Assembly: GCA_041671045.1 (NCBI GenBank)
Contig: JBAZCF010000007.1
Span: 1-64,000, forward strand
Length of the DNA: 64,000 nt
Reading direction: 5' to 3'
Source: Parachlamydiales bacterium
GTDB lineage: Bacteria > Chlamydiota > Chlamydiia > Chlamydiales > JABDDJ01
Shown in pieces: positions 37,065-46,106 of this stretch. Position 1 is the first letter of the stretch; each line of letters starts with the position of its first letter. Under the pieces are notes generated by a model. That model made no database searches, was not told where the DNA came from, and saw nothing but the letters and a program-made list of their open reading frames with translations. The position numbers were made by a program, and so were the translations under genes.

Positions 37065-37569
37065 GACGATGTCCATTATTATATAGAGCAACTCCCTGTA
37101 ACGCTTCCTGCGGAAGTTTTGCTATTAGTTCCTGAATATTTAGCTGTGTGCCGTCCGCCATCTTCACCTCATGGGCCAGTTCGACTAAAGGGATGAGGAC
37201 AAAAGCTCTTTCTTTCCAACAGGGATGAGGGATGCACAATTCGGGTTGATTATAAGCAATATCATCATAAAGGAGAATATCTAAATCGATCAGGCGGGGG
37301 GCATTTTTCGGTTTGTCGATCTTTCCTAATTCTTTTTCTATAGACTGCAGAAGATCAAGGAGTTGAAGTGGATTTAATGTGGTTTCGAAAGCCCAGGCGC
37401 AGTTCAAATAATCGGGTTGGGGAATGTCGCTGACCGGAGTTGTAAGATAGAGTTTAGAAGAGTTGAAAGCCTTAATCGCTCCGTTCTTCACCAAAATTCT
37501 CTCCGCTGCCGCTATCGTTTCTTGCGGATTCCCCAAATTTGCGCCTACTCCAATAAAAACTTTATGCAT
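37051..37569 (-). CDS. folK: 2-amino-4-hydroxy-6-hydroxymethyldihydropteridine pyrophosphokinase
   Basis: Transfers pyrophosphate from ATP to the pterin in folate synthesis. The 172-residue protein has GVGANLGNP near the start, TTPVSDIPQPDYLN, and the signature APRLIDLDILLYDD that holds the magnesium-binding Asp pair. IPHPCWKERAFVL completes the family pattern. It stands alone here, with no attached FolP domain. Folate synthesis would fit with the amidotransferase at 6.9 kb if that makes 4-aminobenzoate. It is divergent from the Wza-like gene and overlaps kdsA downstream. Confidence 0.92.
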   Translation of the reverse strand: MHKVFIGVGANLGNPQETIAAAERILVKNGAIKAFNSSKLYLTTPVSDIPQPDYLNCAWAFETTLNPLQLLDLLQSIEKELGKIDKPKNAPRLIDLDILLYDDIAYNQPELCIPHPCWKERAFVLIPLVELAHEVKMADGTQLNIQELIAKLPQEALQGVALYNNGHRHAYS

Positions 37570-37646
37570 GCCTACCTTTTGTATTCACGTAAAATAGAAT
37601 AAATACAATAATCCGTGTTCGCTTCCCTATACCCGAAATGATAACT

Positions 37647-38699
37647 ATGTTTCGTCTTATTACACTATCCTTTTTAGCAGTAGCAGTCATGATAGTTTGC
37701 AGCTGTACTAAACCCTGTTATGATTATGCCGTCATGGGCGCCGATGAATTTGTCTGCGACTCTTATAAAATACGCGAAGGCAAGTTGATGATCTTGGAAA
37801 TGACAGGAAAAGAACTAGGTGAACTTTGCTGCAGTGATCTATTGGAATACCGCGACGTTATTGTGGAAGACGACATTTTGAATATTTCGGTATACCATCC
37901 TAAACGTAAAGACTTGATGCAGTCCATCCAGATGCTGAATGAGAGCATCGGAGGTTTCAAGGTATATCATGGAGAGGTCAATTTACCCGATATCCCTTCG
38001 ATCATGGTGGCGGGTCTGACTTTGGAAGAAGCTAAAGAAGTGCTGCAAAACAGTTTTAGGGAACATGTTCAAGATGTTGAACTGTATGTCACCTACCGCG
38101 ACCGTTTGCAAAGGAAGGTAGAGCTGACAGGACTTGTGGGTGTATCCACCATTCCGGTAGACGGCAAAATACGCCTTTACGAAGTGATTTCAAAGGCACA
38201 TATCTCCCCCAACGCCAACCTATTCATGAGCTATGTCATGCGTGAATGCTGCCCGCTGCCCCTTGATTTGTATAAGCTTATCAATGAAGGCGACATGTCA
38301 CAGAATATCGTCATGCGCGGCGGGGATAAGGTCTTTATCGCCAACCCGAGCGATGCAACGATCATGGTGATGGGAGAAGTCCGGATACCGCGTGCTGTCA
38401 ACTGTCCCTATGGATTCATTTCCCTGCGCGAAGCCATTGTCAATGCAGGAGGAATCCCCTTTACTGGCGACCTACAGCGTATCCAAGTTATTCGCGGCAA
38501 CTTGAAATGCCCCAAAATCTACTGCCTATCCTGGGACCACATTGTCCACCTGCCTAATGACAGCCTGCTGTTAATGCCGGGGGATACTGTCTATGTAAGC
38601 GCTAAACCTATTACAGAATGGAACCGCTTTATTGAACAGTTACTGCCAAGCTTTAGCGGATTTAGACAGTGTTATGATATTTATCAATTCGCCAATTAA
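37647..38699 (+). CDS. Wza-like polysaccharide export lipoprotein
   Basis: 350 residues from the ATG at 37647 (an ATG at 37638 adds three). The N-terminus is a lipoprotein signal with lipobox VCSC, the lipidated Cys being C20. A Poly_export domain follows (about 75-165: EDDILNISVYHPKRKD, then GGFKVYHGEVNLPDIPSI). Two SLBB-like beta-grasp segments come after (VELTGLVGVSTIPVDGKIRL and IMVMGEVRIPRAVNCPY). Such proteins form the outer-membrane channel for capsule or exopolysaccharide. The next gene, 14 bases downstream, is a Wzc/Wzz-like partner. No glycosyltransferase or phosphatase genes lie nearby. Confidence 0.87.
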   Translation: MFRLITLSFLAVAVMIVCSCTKPCYDYAVMGADEFVCDSYKIREGKLMILEMTGKELGELCCSDLLEYRDVIVEDDILNISVYHPKRKDLMQSIQMLNESIGGFKVYHGEVNLPDIPSIMVAGLTLEEAKEVLQNSFREHVQDVELYVTYRDRLQRKVELTGLVGVSTIPVDGKIRLYEVISKAHISPNANLFMSYVMRECCPLPLDLYKLINEGDMSQNIVMRGGDKVFIANPSDATIMVMGEVRIPRAVNCPYGFISLREAIVNAGGIPFTGDLQRIQVIRGNLKCPKIYCLSWDHIVHLPNDSLLLMPGDTVYVSAKPITEWNRFIEQLLPSFSGFRQCYDIYQFAN

Positions 38700-38713
38700 T
38701 AATGAGTTAAGCT

Positions 38714-41416
38714 ATGTCGTCCAAACGCCTTTTTGCTCTGTTTGACTTTTATACTATCAAGGATGTCTTTGGAGTTTGGAGAAGAGCGTGGAAGTCTATC
38801 TTACTTGGAACCATTGCCTTTGGAACATTCGGAGCTTATTGGTCATTAAGCGAGAACGTCCGCTACTCCGCTGAAGCTTCCTTCAGGGAGAAAAACCATC
38901 CCCGCGGCGGCATTGCCTCCTCAAGCTTGACCGCGATCCTATTAAGTCAAGGCGGCGACGGCGCGGATAGCAGCGCAGTTTCCACTATGAAATCGCGCTC
39001 GATGATGGAAAAACTTATCCGTTTAGAGAATTTACAAGGTAAGATCTCTACCGATGAACAATCCAAATCCCTATGGGATTTGATGGCAGATAACTTGCGC
39101 GTCGAATACGCTCTTTTCATGGGTGGCAAAGAACCCATTATTCCTGATTCCGTCAAACCACTCCTGATCAAAGAAATTTCTTATGACGGAGAACTTATCC
39201 GCGGTTTCAAGATCCGATTCATCGATGAAAACACGTATACTATCAAAGGGGCAAGTTTTGAAGCCGGCGGCACTCTCGGAAAGCCGTTCAAATATGAAGA
39301 TATTTCTTTTGTCCTAGAAAAAGCCAATAGTGAACCTTTGTCAGGCAAAAGCTTTAATCTAGCCTTGCTCCCCCTTGCACTTACCGCACAGGACCTTTCT
39401 AAGCTCGTGGTCATCACTACCGATAGAGATGACGGAACTATGCTGCGTATAAGATTCCGTGCAGATAACCGTCACCTAGCTGTCAGGTATGTTAATCGCT
39501 TAATGTCACTCTACCAAGAGTTCATTGAAAACGAACATAAGCAAATGCTCTCCACCCAGCTCAACTACCTGCAAAAAAGACAAAATGAAGTCTACACTAC
39601 TCTGCAAGATAAAATGCATCATTATGCAGATACATTATCCGAAGATTTCACTAATCTAGGTTTCACCGATACCGAACGTGCAATGGAATTTTTGGCAGCT
39701 AACCAGCATGCCTTTAAAACCAAACAGCTAGCCATCAGTATGGAAGTGCAGCGCCTGGAAACTGTACAGAAAGAAGGCAAAAAAATCCTGGATTCCCTTA
39801 GCGGAGTCATCGATAGCCCTCACCTAAATAAACTGCTAAATGACATCCGCGAATTGAAGCAGCAGTACGATGCTATCCACGTAGCCTTCAGTTCTGCCAC
39901 TAACAACCGCAGCAAAGACTATAAGGATAACTTCGAAGCTAACCTGACAGCGCTAGCAGCCTTAGCCGAAGCTAAACAAGATGCCCATGATTTGATTGCC
40001 CTATTGGAAACAGGGGCTGTCCCGGAGTTTATTCCAGAATCGCTTACTCACCCCGACTATATGGTCGATGCTTGGCAGCTTAAGCTGGAGGAAGACCCCA
40101 GTCCGGAGATGCGCTCGAAATACCTTAACTACCTCACCAATCTTAAACATCACCTTCAAGTTTATTCCAAAACACTGGAAGAGAATCTCTCGCACCACCA
40201 AAGCCTCACACCTGAACTTCAAGGCATTAATTTAAATATTGCCAACGAAATGTTCTTGTCTTACAGCAAAGAAGTGAACAATATTGAGGGGCAAGCGCTG
40301 CAATATGAATTTATTATTGAACAACTGCAAAAACCTGAATTTGAATTAAGCTCCCTCAGCGCAATTATCAACGATCCGATCAGCCGCGAAATCTCAAACA
40401 ATGCCTCTACCCTAGCGCTCGCACTTAACGATCGCAGCAACAGGACCGATAAAGAGATTTTCCGCCTGCAAGAAGAGCTGAAACTGCAGCGCAAGTTCTT
40501 AGTATTGCATCTAAAGCAAGCTAAAGAGCTGCTTGAGATTAAGATGGGCCTTCTTCTAGATAAAATTCAAGCCATCCGCCAAACGACTCTAAGCATAATC
40601 CAACAAAATGTGGGTGTTGCGGAAAACCAAATACATGAGCAGATCAAAACGCGCTTAGCCAACTTGAAACAGGAATTAGCACTCATTGATAGGCAGCAAT
40701 CCGATCTACATAAGCAAATGGCCTTACTTCCCAAGAAATGGGTTTCAGAACAGCTGATCAATCAGCATATGGAAATGCACCGCCAAATGAGCCGCGAGAT
40801 TACCAACCTCGTTGAATCTAAAAATATTTCCAGCAATCTGGAGATTATGCAGTCGGCACCCGTAGATATCGCCATCCCCCCTCTGCACCCGGATAGTCCA
40901 CGCTTCCTCATGTTCACTTTGTTAGGGACATTTGTCGGTTTATTTTTTATGGTCAGCGGTACCCTCATCCGCGCTATCGGCAAAGGTGTCCCCGCCTCGG
41001 ATGAAAGCTTACGTTTAGTCGGATTACAGGTTGCGGGCTCAATGACCGAACCTCAAACAGTGGAACGCGCCGCCGCAATGGTGCTGCTCAACTCCAAACC
41101 TGGCCTACTGCAGCAATCGATTCTTGTGGTTGAAAAAGACAGTCAACGTAACGCCATGAAAATATTCCGTTTCTTAGAATCGCAGGGAAAAAACCCTGTT
41201 TTAATAGAATGGAATGATCCCCTTCCCACGAATCATCCTTGGGTTGTTGCCTACACAACCTTATCCCCTGCTGACCCCGAGATTTTAGTAAGGCATGCCC
41301 ATTTTGATCACTTTGTTGTTATCGTTAATAAAGAATCACTTGGACAATTAGAGCCTTTAATAGAAAGAGTTCAAGAAAATAAGGAAAATCTATACACTAT
41401 CTTCATTACTTATTAA
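38714..41416 (+). CDS. Wzc/Wzz-like polysaccharide co-polymerase without an obvious kinase site
   Basis: 900 residues. It has a first membrane span (about 28-47), a large periplasmic region of long coiled coils (about 260-700), a second span (about 731-752) and a cytoplasmic tail of about 145 residues. This is the layout of Wzc/GumC proteins that work with Wza in polysaccharide export. The tail shows a residual Rossmann-like pattern (QQSILVVEKDSQRNAMKIFRF) but no Walker A lysine loop, no Walker B Asp pair and no tyrosine cluster at the end (only FITY). It is therefore probably a non-catalytic relative of a BY-kinase, or a Wzz-type chain-length regulator. The upstream lipoprotein gene is only 14 bases away. 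Confidence 0.82.
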   Translation: MSSKRLFALFDFYTIKDVFGVWRRAWKSILLGTIAFGTFGAYWSLSENVRYSAEASFREKNHPRGGIASSSLTAILLSQGGDGADSSAVSTMKSRSMMEKLIRLENLQGKISTDEQSKSLWDLMADNLRVEYALFMGGKEPIIPDSVKPLLIKEISYDGELIRGFKIRFIDENTYTIKGASFEAGGTLGKPFKYEDISFVLEKANSEPLSGKSFNLALLPLALTAQDLSKLVVITTDRDDGTMLRIRFRADNRHLAVRYVNRLMSLYQEFIENEHKQMLSTQLNYLQKRQNEVYTTLQDKMHHYADTLSEDFTNLGFTDTERAMEFLAANQHAFKTKQLAISMEVQRLETVQKEGKKILDSLSGVIDSPHLNKLLNDIRELKQQYDAIHVAFSSATNNRSKDYKDNFEANLTALAALAEAKQDAHDLIALLETGAVPEFIPESLTHPDYMVDAWQLKLEEDPSPEMRSKYLNYLTNLKHHLQVYSKTLEENLSHHQSLTPELQGINLNIANEMFLSYSKEVNNIEGQALQYEFIIEQLQKPEFELSSLSAIINDPISREISNNASTLALALNDRSNRTDKEIFRLQEELKLQRKFLVLHLKQAKELLEIKMGLLLDKIQAIRQTTLSIIQQNVGVAENQIHEQIKTRLANLKQELALIDRQQSDLHKQMALLPKKWVSEQLINQHMEMHRQMSREITNLVESKNISSNLEIMQSAPVDIAIPPLHPDSPRFLMFTLLGTFVGLFFMVSGTLIRAIGKGVPASDESLRLVGLQVAGSMTEPQTVERAAAMVLLNSKPGLLQQSILVVEKDSQRNAMKIFRFLESQGKNPVLIEWNDPLPTNHPWVVAYTTLSPADPEILVRHAHFDHFVVIVNKESLGQLEPLIERVQENKENLYTIFITY

Positions 41417-41435
41417 TTATAATATTAGGATATTT

Positions 41436-42149
41436 ATGTTTAGAAAATTCTTACTCGCTTGCCTACTGCCCCTCCTCCTCCTGACATCCCTATGTTCCGG
41501 AGCTTATCCTATTACCAATGCAGCCCTCACAAAAATGTTTTGGGAGCATTTTCCTAAATACTCCAATGCCGATAAGAAGCAATTTCTTTTAGGAACCCTT
41601 TTTCCGGATGTCCATTATCTAGCAAATTGCCCGCGCGAGATAACCTACGTAGCCAATGTAACGATCGATGAAATATTAAATGCTTCTACACCCTTTCAAG
41701 CAGGATTGTTATTTCATTCCTATATCGATCAAGAACGTGAGTCATTTGTTGTCAGCCAAGGCCTCTATGATTATATCTCTACCTTCAATTCGCCCGTCCC
41801 CGCTTCCCAGTTGAAAATCGCAGAAGACGAATGCCTATATCCCACAGCTAACTGGAAAATCTGTGTCACTAGTGTGGGGACTATTGCAGAAGAAGAAAAA
41901 ACCTTCGGAATTGATGAAGATGCCATCCGCCAATGGCATTTTGCCTTATCCTATTATTTTTCCTATGCTCCTTCTACTGTTATATGGTATCTATCCTCTA
42001 GAGAGATCGGTGCTTTTGACGTCTCTCCTCAAGAGATGACCCCTGTTTACGAGATACATAAAATACTTGGAAATGACGAGGTCATCAAAAAACATGTAGA
42101 TAATTTAATGGACCACTTTAAAAAACTCTTTGCGGATGCACAGAAGTAA
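41436..42149 (+). CDS. secreted protein, possibly zinc-dependent phospholipase C-like
   Basis: 237 residues with a clear Sec signal (MFRKFLLACLLPLLLLTSLCSG, cleavage near residue 22). The mature part has GTLFPDVHYL and GLLFHSYIDQERE. These two short blocks recall the zinc-binding GxxxPD and H-x(2-3)-D blocks of prokaryotic zinc-dependent phospholipase C or S1/P1 nuclease folds. Not all metal ligands can be assigned, so the enzymatic call is tentative. Its stop overlaps the RING-finger gene start by one base (TAATG), implying translational coupling. Confidence 0.5.
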   Translation: MFRKFLLACLLPLLLLTSLCSGAYPITNAALTKMFWEHFPKYSNADKKQFLLGTLFPDVHYLANCPREITYVANVTIDEILNASTPFQAGLLFHSYIDQERESFVVSQGLYDYISTFNSPVPASQLKIAEDECLYPTANWKICVTSVGTIAEEEKTFGIDEDAIRQWHFALSYYFSYAPSTVIWYLSSREIGAFDVSPQEMTPVYEIHKILGNDEVIKKHVDNLMDHFKKLFADAQK

Positions 42150-42934
42150 TGCAAATAGAGACTTGTTCCTTTCCGTCGGAAAAAAATAAGTTTAACTTAG
42201 AACAGTGCCCTCATTGTCTGGAAGATTTCAAACAAGCAGATGAGATCACTGTTCTAGCCTGCAATCATATCCTACATAAAACCTGCTTTGAAGCTAGCGA
42301 TTCCCTGCATTTTCAATGCTCTGTCTGCAAGCGCCCTTACTGGATCGAAGATCTCTTTGAAACCAAATTTAAGGGAAAATCCATTCTAAATGTCTTACAC
42401 GAATGCGCATTGCAAATCCTCATGCCGCAAGAGGATACCCGCAAAGAAAAAGTCTTTATCGGTATTAAGCAACCTCAAATTGAAGCTTTGGTTAAGGAAT
42501 TACTAAAACGTATCGCGCAAGAAAATATCGATGATCAAAAAATTGATTTCTGTTTGTCCAAAGCCGAAGAGCAAATGGATTTAGAACATTCGATGAAAAA
42601 TCTTAATCTTCAACCTTCAAAAGAGACCGCAACGGAATGTTGGAGTCTACTAGACTCCTTCTTTGATGATGTTAAGTATGAAGAAATCTGTATTGAAAGA
42701 AATCAAAGGCTCGTTAAGCGCATTACCAAAAAAGTCAAAAAACTCCCTTTCTATAACAAGTTCAATTTTTTTGAAACAATGTCTCAAAATGAACAAGATA
42801 GATTATTGGCTCATGCTAATGAAACAGCTCTAGGAAAAGAAATCCGTAGATGGAGCTATGTCCGTGAAGGAATCACTCTAGCTACTATTACTCTTGGTTT
42901 TATCCCGTTAACCGCGCATTTATGGTATTCTTAA
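42149..42934 (+). CDS. RING-H2 finger protein, candidate E3 ubiquitin ligase
   Basis: 261 residues. Residues 20-60 form a full RING-H2 cross-brace: C20-x2-C23-x14-C38-x-H40-x2-H43-x2-C46-x10-C57-x2-C60. R62 and P63 follow, as in active ligases (the linchpin Arg position). The middle is helical and charged (about 90-235), and a hydrophobic stretch near the C-terminus (about 240-258) could anchor it in a membrane. RING domains are eukaryotic, and environmental chlamydiae are known to carry expanded ubiquitin-related gene sets, so a secreted effector that recruits host E2 enzymes is likely. No secretion signal is recognisable by eye. It is coupled to the preceding secreted-protein gene. Confidence 0.82.
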   Translation: MQIETCSFPSEKNKFNLEQCPHCLEDFKQADEITVLACNHILHKTCFEASDSLHFQCSVCKRPYWIEDLFETKFKGKSILNVLHECALQILMPQEDTRKEKVFIGIKQPQIEALVKELLKRIAQENIDDQKIDFCLSKAEEQMDLEHSMKNLNLQPSKETATECWSLLDSFFDDVKYEEICIERNQRLVKRITKKVKKLPFYNKFNFFETMSQNEQDRLLAHANETALGKEIRRWSYVREGITLATITLGFIPLTAHLWYS

Positions 42935-43084
42935 GATAACCTCATTATACACTTTAAATTCAAAAGATGTATTTCTCCATTTTTTTATCTGATTCATTTA
43001 GCCATCTTATTTCATTCTTAACAAGAATTTAAATAAATCATTATCTACATCCATTATAATATAGGAAATTAGGAATAAAACTTG

Positions 43085-46000
43085 ATGGCAAATCCAATAA
43101 ACACAGGCGAATTAAGTGATCTTTTTAATACCGGTTACTTATTACTCAGCGGTGTTAAAGTCCCATTCTGCGATTTAATTTACAACAAAGTTTATGAAAA
43201 CAATTCGCAAATAAATGAATTTGCCCAATCTATACTTAACTCCCCACCGGTTCCTTCCACTATTGAAAGCATAGCTAGAGCATATGTATATTTAAGTGAA
43301 CATCGAGACGAAAATGCAGGCACTACTGAAACATTAAAGGCTCTTCTTGAAAAGACAACCAAGATCATGGTTGCTCATTTCAATCTCTTTTTACAAATCA
43401 AAAATGAAATGAATGTTCCTTCAAAGCGCTTGCCGCTATCCGATTACATCGTTCAAATGGAAACCATTATTGAAACCCTAAATATCAATAAAGAGTATTG
43501 GGAAAATCTTAAACAGGTTTACGTTCAAAATAATAAAAAAAAGATTACTGACTCTTGGAATGCCATTATCGCAGAAATCAGGGCTAAGGTAGGCTTTTCA
43601 AATACGGATGAAACCAAAGAGTTCCTTGAAAACCCTTTAACATTTGTTCCTCCTGTAAAATCATCCCGCTCTACAATAGATTTATCTGTTCTGCAAAACG
43701 TAAAAAATAAGCTGATTGAAGCAAGACTACCTAAGAAACAGGATTTTAATTTTCAAGAAGTTTTTCAAAATTATACTGAAGCACTTTCAAAGCGAATCCC
43801 TATTTGCGCAGGGAAGATAAAGAAGTTTTGTAAATCTGCTTATTGGACGATCCGAAACATTGTCGAAAAGGTAAACATCCTCATTTTTCACCCTTTAGAA
43901 CCACTTCCTAAAGAAATCCATAGTGCAGAATATCATGAAAAGCTTTCTAAAGTGGAAACGAAAATTGATGCGCTTATCTTACATCTGAATGACGATCCGT
44001 GGAGTTACCGCCTTACGTTTAATGACATATGTTTTCTGATTGGAAGTTTAAAAATCGCAACGAAAATAGCCCCTTCGGCATCGTTATCAAGTCTCATTCA
44101 GAAATTAGAAGCACATAATCTATTAAAAAAACCTTTTAAATCCTGTATAATCCTACCTATGGAATGGGATCTATTGCAAGCACACAAAGATGCTTCTCTT
44201 TACAGGTTGGGTTCTTCAAAAATAACACAACTAAATGCATTTGAGTCGGAATTATCTGCTTTATTATTGACACCGGATTCTTATCCTAAGCCTGCACCAG
44301 AGCCATTTTCGTTAGATACTGCAACTAATGCTATTGAAGTCTTCAATCTGCTTGGTAGTAATAAACCTGTAGAAATTCCACCTGAAAAATTTGAAGACTT
44401 TATCTTATTTCTAAGTAAGCCCCATCTTGTTAAATCCTGTTCTTGGCCCCGCCTTCCATTAAATAGTTCAATAAATTCCCGATTAGAACTCAATAGCTAT
44501 CTTAGCAAAAAAATAGACACGCCTATCGTAGATTATCTCCATTTGTTTGATTCTGGAGTCGATGAACTTATTAATAAAATTCAGGCGGGAAGGTTAACCC
44601 AATTCGAGTGGAATAAACTCACAGAAATGTTTTTTCATCCAAGCATGAGGAATGCGCTCCATCGCTTTACTACAAATGATTCCATCTTGCTCATTAAATT
44701 TAGGGCTATTTATGATTTACTCATTGATTTACAAGAACAGTACTCGAACGTAGATAAGGTCCACCCTGAAGACCTATTAAATACAATTCAAGATCCAGAA
44801 TTAAAAGGGATGTTTCTTTTTCTAGACAAATTAAATTTAAGAAGTCGATGGATTGATTGGAGTGAATTTAGTGCTGAAGAGCTGGCGTTATTTATTACAT
44901 CCATTTCATTTGTAAATTTGATCCCGAATTTTGAAAAAAACCATTTATTCGATCACTATCTCATGGGGGACATTCAAGCAGCAAAGCACCTACTATTAAA
45001 ATACCCAAACTTAGATTGTTTAAAACCACATAAATCATCGGATTTTGATAGTATTCTCCTCACTAGATTCAAAATAGTTTCGCCTCTTAAACTTTGCGCT
45101 AAACTTGATTACCTTTTGGCATTAGATAATTTTGATCATATTAGCTTCGAGAACCGACTTTCTATTACTGAATTAACTTTTATTCGAAAAGAGTACAGAA
45201 ATTGTCCCCTCCCCCTCCCCCCTCAAATGTTGAGTAAAATACTACGTTTTCAAAAAAAGTTTTTATTCAACGAAAAACAAGATTTCATCCATCTGATCTG
45301 GCAAGATGAAACCCGTTCTAGCGGACATCAAGAGGATGGCATTTTCGAAAGAATTACATCTAATCTTATTCGATATTCACATGCCTCCTATAAGGTTTCT
45401 TATAGAAATACTGATTCGAAGGATATTCCTAAAGTATTTCAAACCTGCGATCAGGGCAGCGTGAAAACATCCTTATATTATATGCAGTACTTTTATCCTA
45501 CGACGTCCTTCCGCACTCCCGATTTCAAAGAATATAGAATTAGCTATAAATCTTTGGCGCAAGGAATACCCCGGGATTTAAGGAAGGAATTCAAAAATAA
45601 TCTTAAAAAAGAACTTATAAATATTCTGGCTACAGAACGGAAAATAGCTCTTTCAGACTTGGCAATTGAAGTTCCCCTGAAGATTCTTATAAACCAGTTC
45701 AACTTCTCCACTTATGATTTAAATAAAACAGAGTTCAAATCCGAAATGATTTGTAGCGAGTATTGTGTTACTGCTCTTATTAAGGCAACTATTGCAGCTT
45801 ATGACACGATGATTCAACAGTATCCCGAGAGAATGACGGATATACATAAACCAAAAGACATGGAATTTTTCGGTTTTTCTAAAAGCCAACAACCGGACAC
45901 ACTCACTCCGGCATCCATGAAAAAACATTTGAAAAATAGAGGCATCATAAAAAACCTGTCCGCTGAGTTCGTTCCTTTAAAGAAAATAATAAATTATTAA
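43085..46000 (+). CDS. large unknown protein with a possible permuted-papain C-terminus
   Basis: 971 residues from ATG 43085 (a TTG at 43082 adds one). The first 700 residues are helical and unrecognised. Near the C-terminus, RYSHAS (H766) and MICSEYCVTAL (C890) followed by LTPASMKKHL recall the SHA-type His motif, the CSE Cys motif and the TP motif of the circularly permuted NlpC/P60 (YiiX-like) fold. That would make it a cysteine protease, amidase or acyltransferase. The similarity is only motif-level. There is no signal peptide, and a weak AGGAA-type ribosome site. AT-rich flanks (150 bases before, 106 after) set it apart from its neighbours. Confidence 0.6.
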   Translation: MANPINTGELSDLFNTGYLLLSGVKVPFCDLIYNKVYENNSQINEFAQSILNSPPVPSTIESIARAYVYLSEHRDENAGTTETLKALLEKTTKIMVAHFNLFLQIKNEMNVPSKRLPLSDYIVQMETIIETLNINKEYWENLKQVYVQNNKKKITDSWNAIIAEIRAKVGFSNTDETKEFLENPLTFVPPVKSSRSTIDLSVLQNVKNKLIEARLPKKQDFNFQEVFQNYTEALSKRIPICAGKIKKFCKSAYWTIRNIVEKVNILIFHPLEPLPKEIHSAEYHEKLSKVETKIDALILHLNDDPWSYRLTFNDICFLIGSLKIATKIAPSASLSSLIQKLEAHNLLKKPFKSCIILPMEWDLLQAHKDASLYRLGSSKITQLNAFESELSALLLTPDSYPKPAPEPFSLDTATNAIEVFNLLGSNKPVEIPPEKFEDFILFLSKPHLVKSCSWPRLPLNSSINSRLELNSYLSKKIDTPIVDYLHLFDSGVDELINKIQAGRLTQFEWNKLTEMFFHPSMRNALHRFTTNDSILLIKFRAIYDLLIDLQEQYSNVDKVHPEDLLNTIQDPELKGMFLFLDKLNLRSRWIDWSEFSAEELALFITSISFVNLIPNFEKNHLFDHYLMGDIQAAKHLLLKYPNLDCLKPHKSSDFDSILLTRFKIVSPLKLCAKLDYLLALDNFDHISFENRLSITELTFIRKEYRNCPLPLPPQMLSKILRFQKKFLFNEKQDFIHLIWQDETRSSGHQEDGIFERITSNLIRYSHASYKVSYRNTDSKDIPKVFQTCDQGSVKTSLYYMQYFYPTTSFRTPDFKEYRISYKSLAQGIPRDLRKEFKNNLKKELINILATERKIALSDLAIEVPLKILINQFNFSTYDLNKTEFKSEMICSEYCVTALIKATIAAYDTMIQQYPERMTDIHKPKDMEFFGFSKSQQPDTLTPASMKKHLKNRGIIKNLSAEFVPLKKIINY

Positions 46001-46106
46001 ACTCGAGACAAACAACCTAATCTCACTGACGCTTTGAATTCTAAGGAAAGTATTTCCGGTTCTTGTTAGTGTATATGAATATATTACACATAATAGTTCC
46101 CTCTCC

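Noticed and set aside
38714..41416. Active tyrosine kinase (Wzc/BY-kinase) call for the 900-residue protein
   Set aside because: No Walker A, A' or B motif and no terminal Tyr cluster are visible in the cytoplasmic tail.
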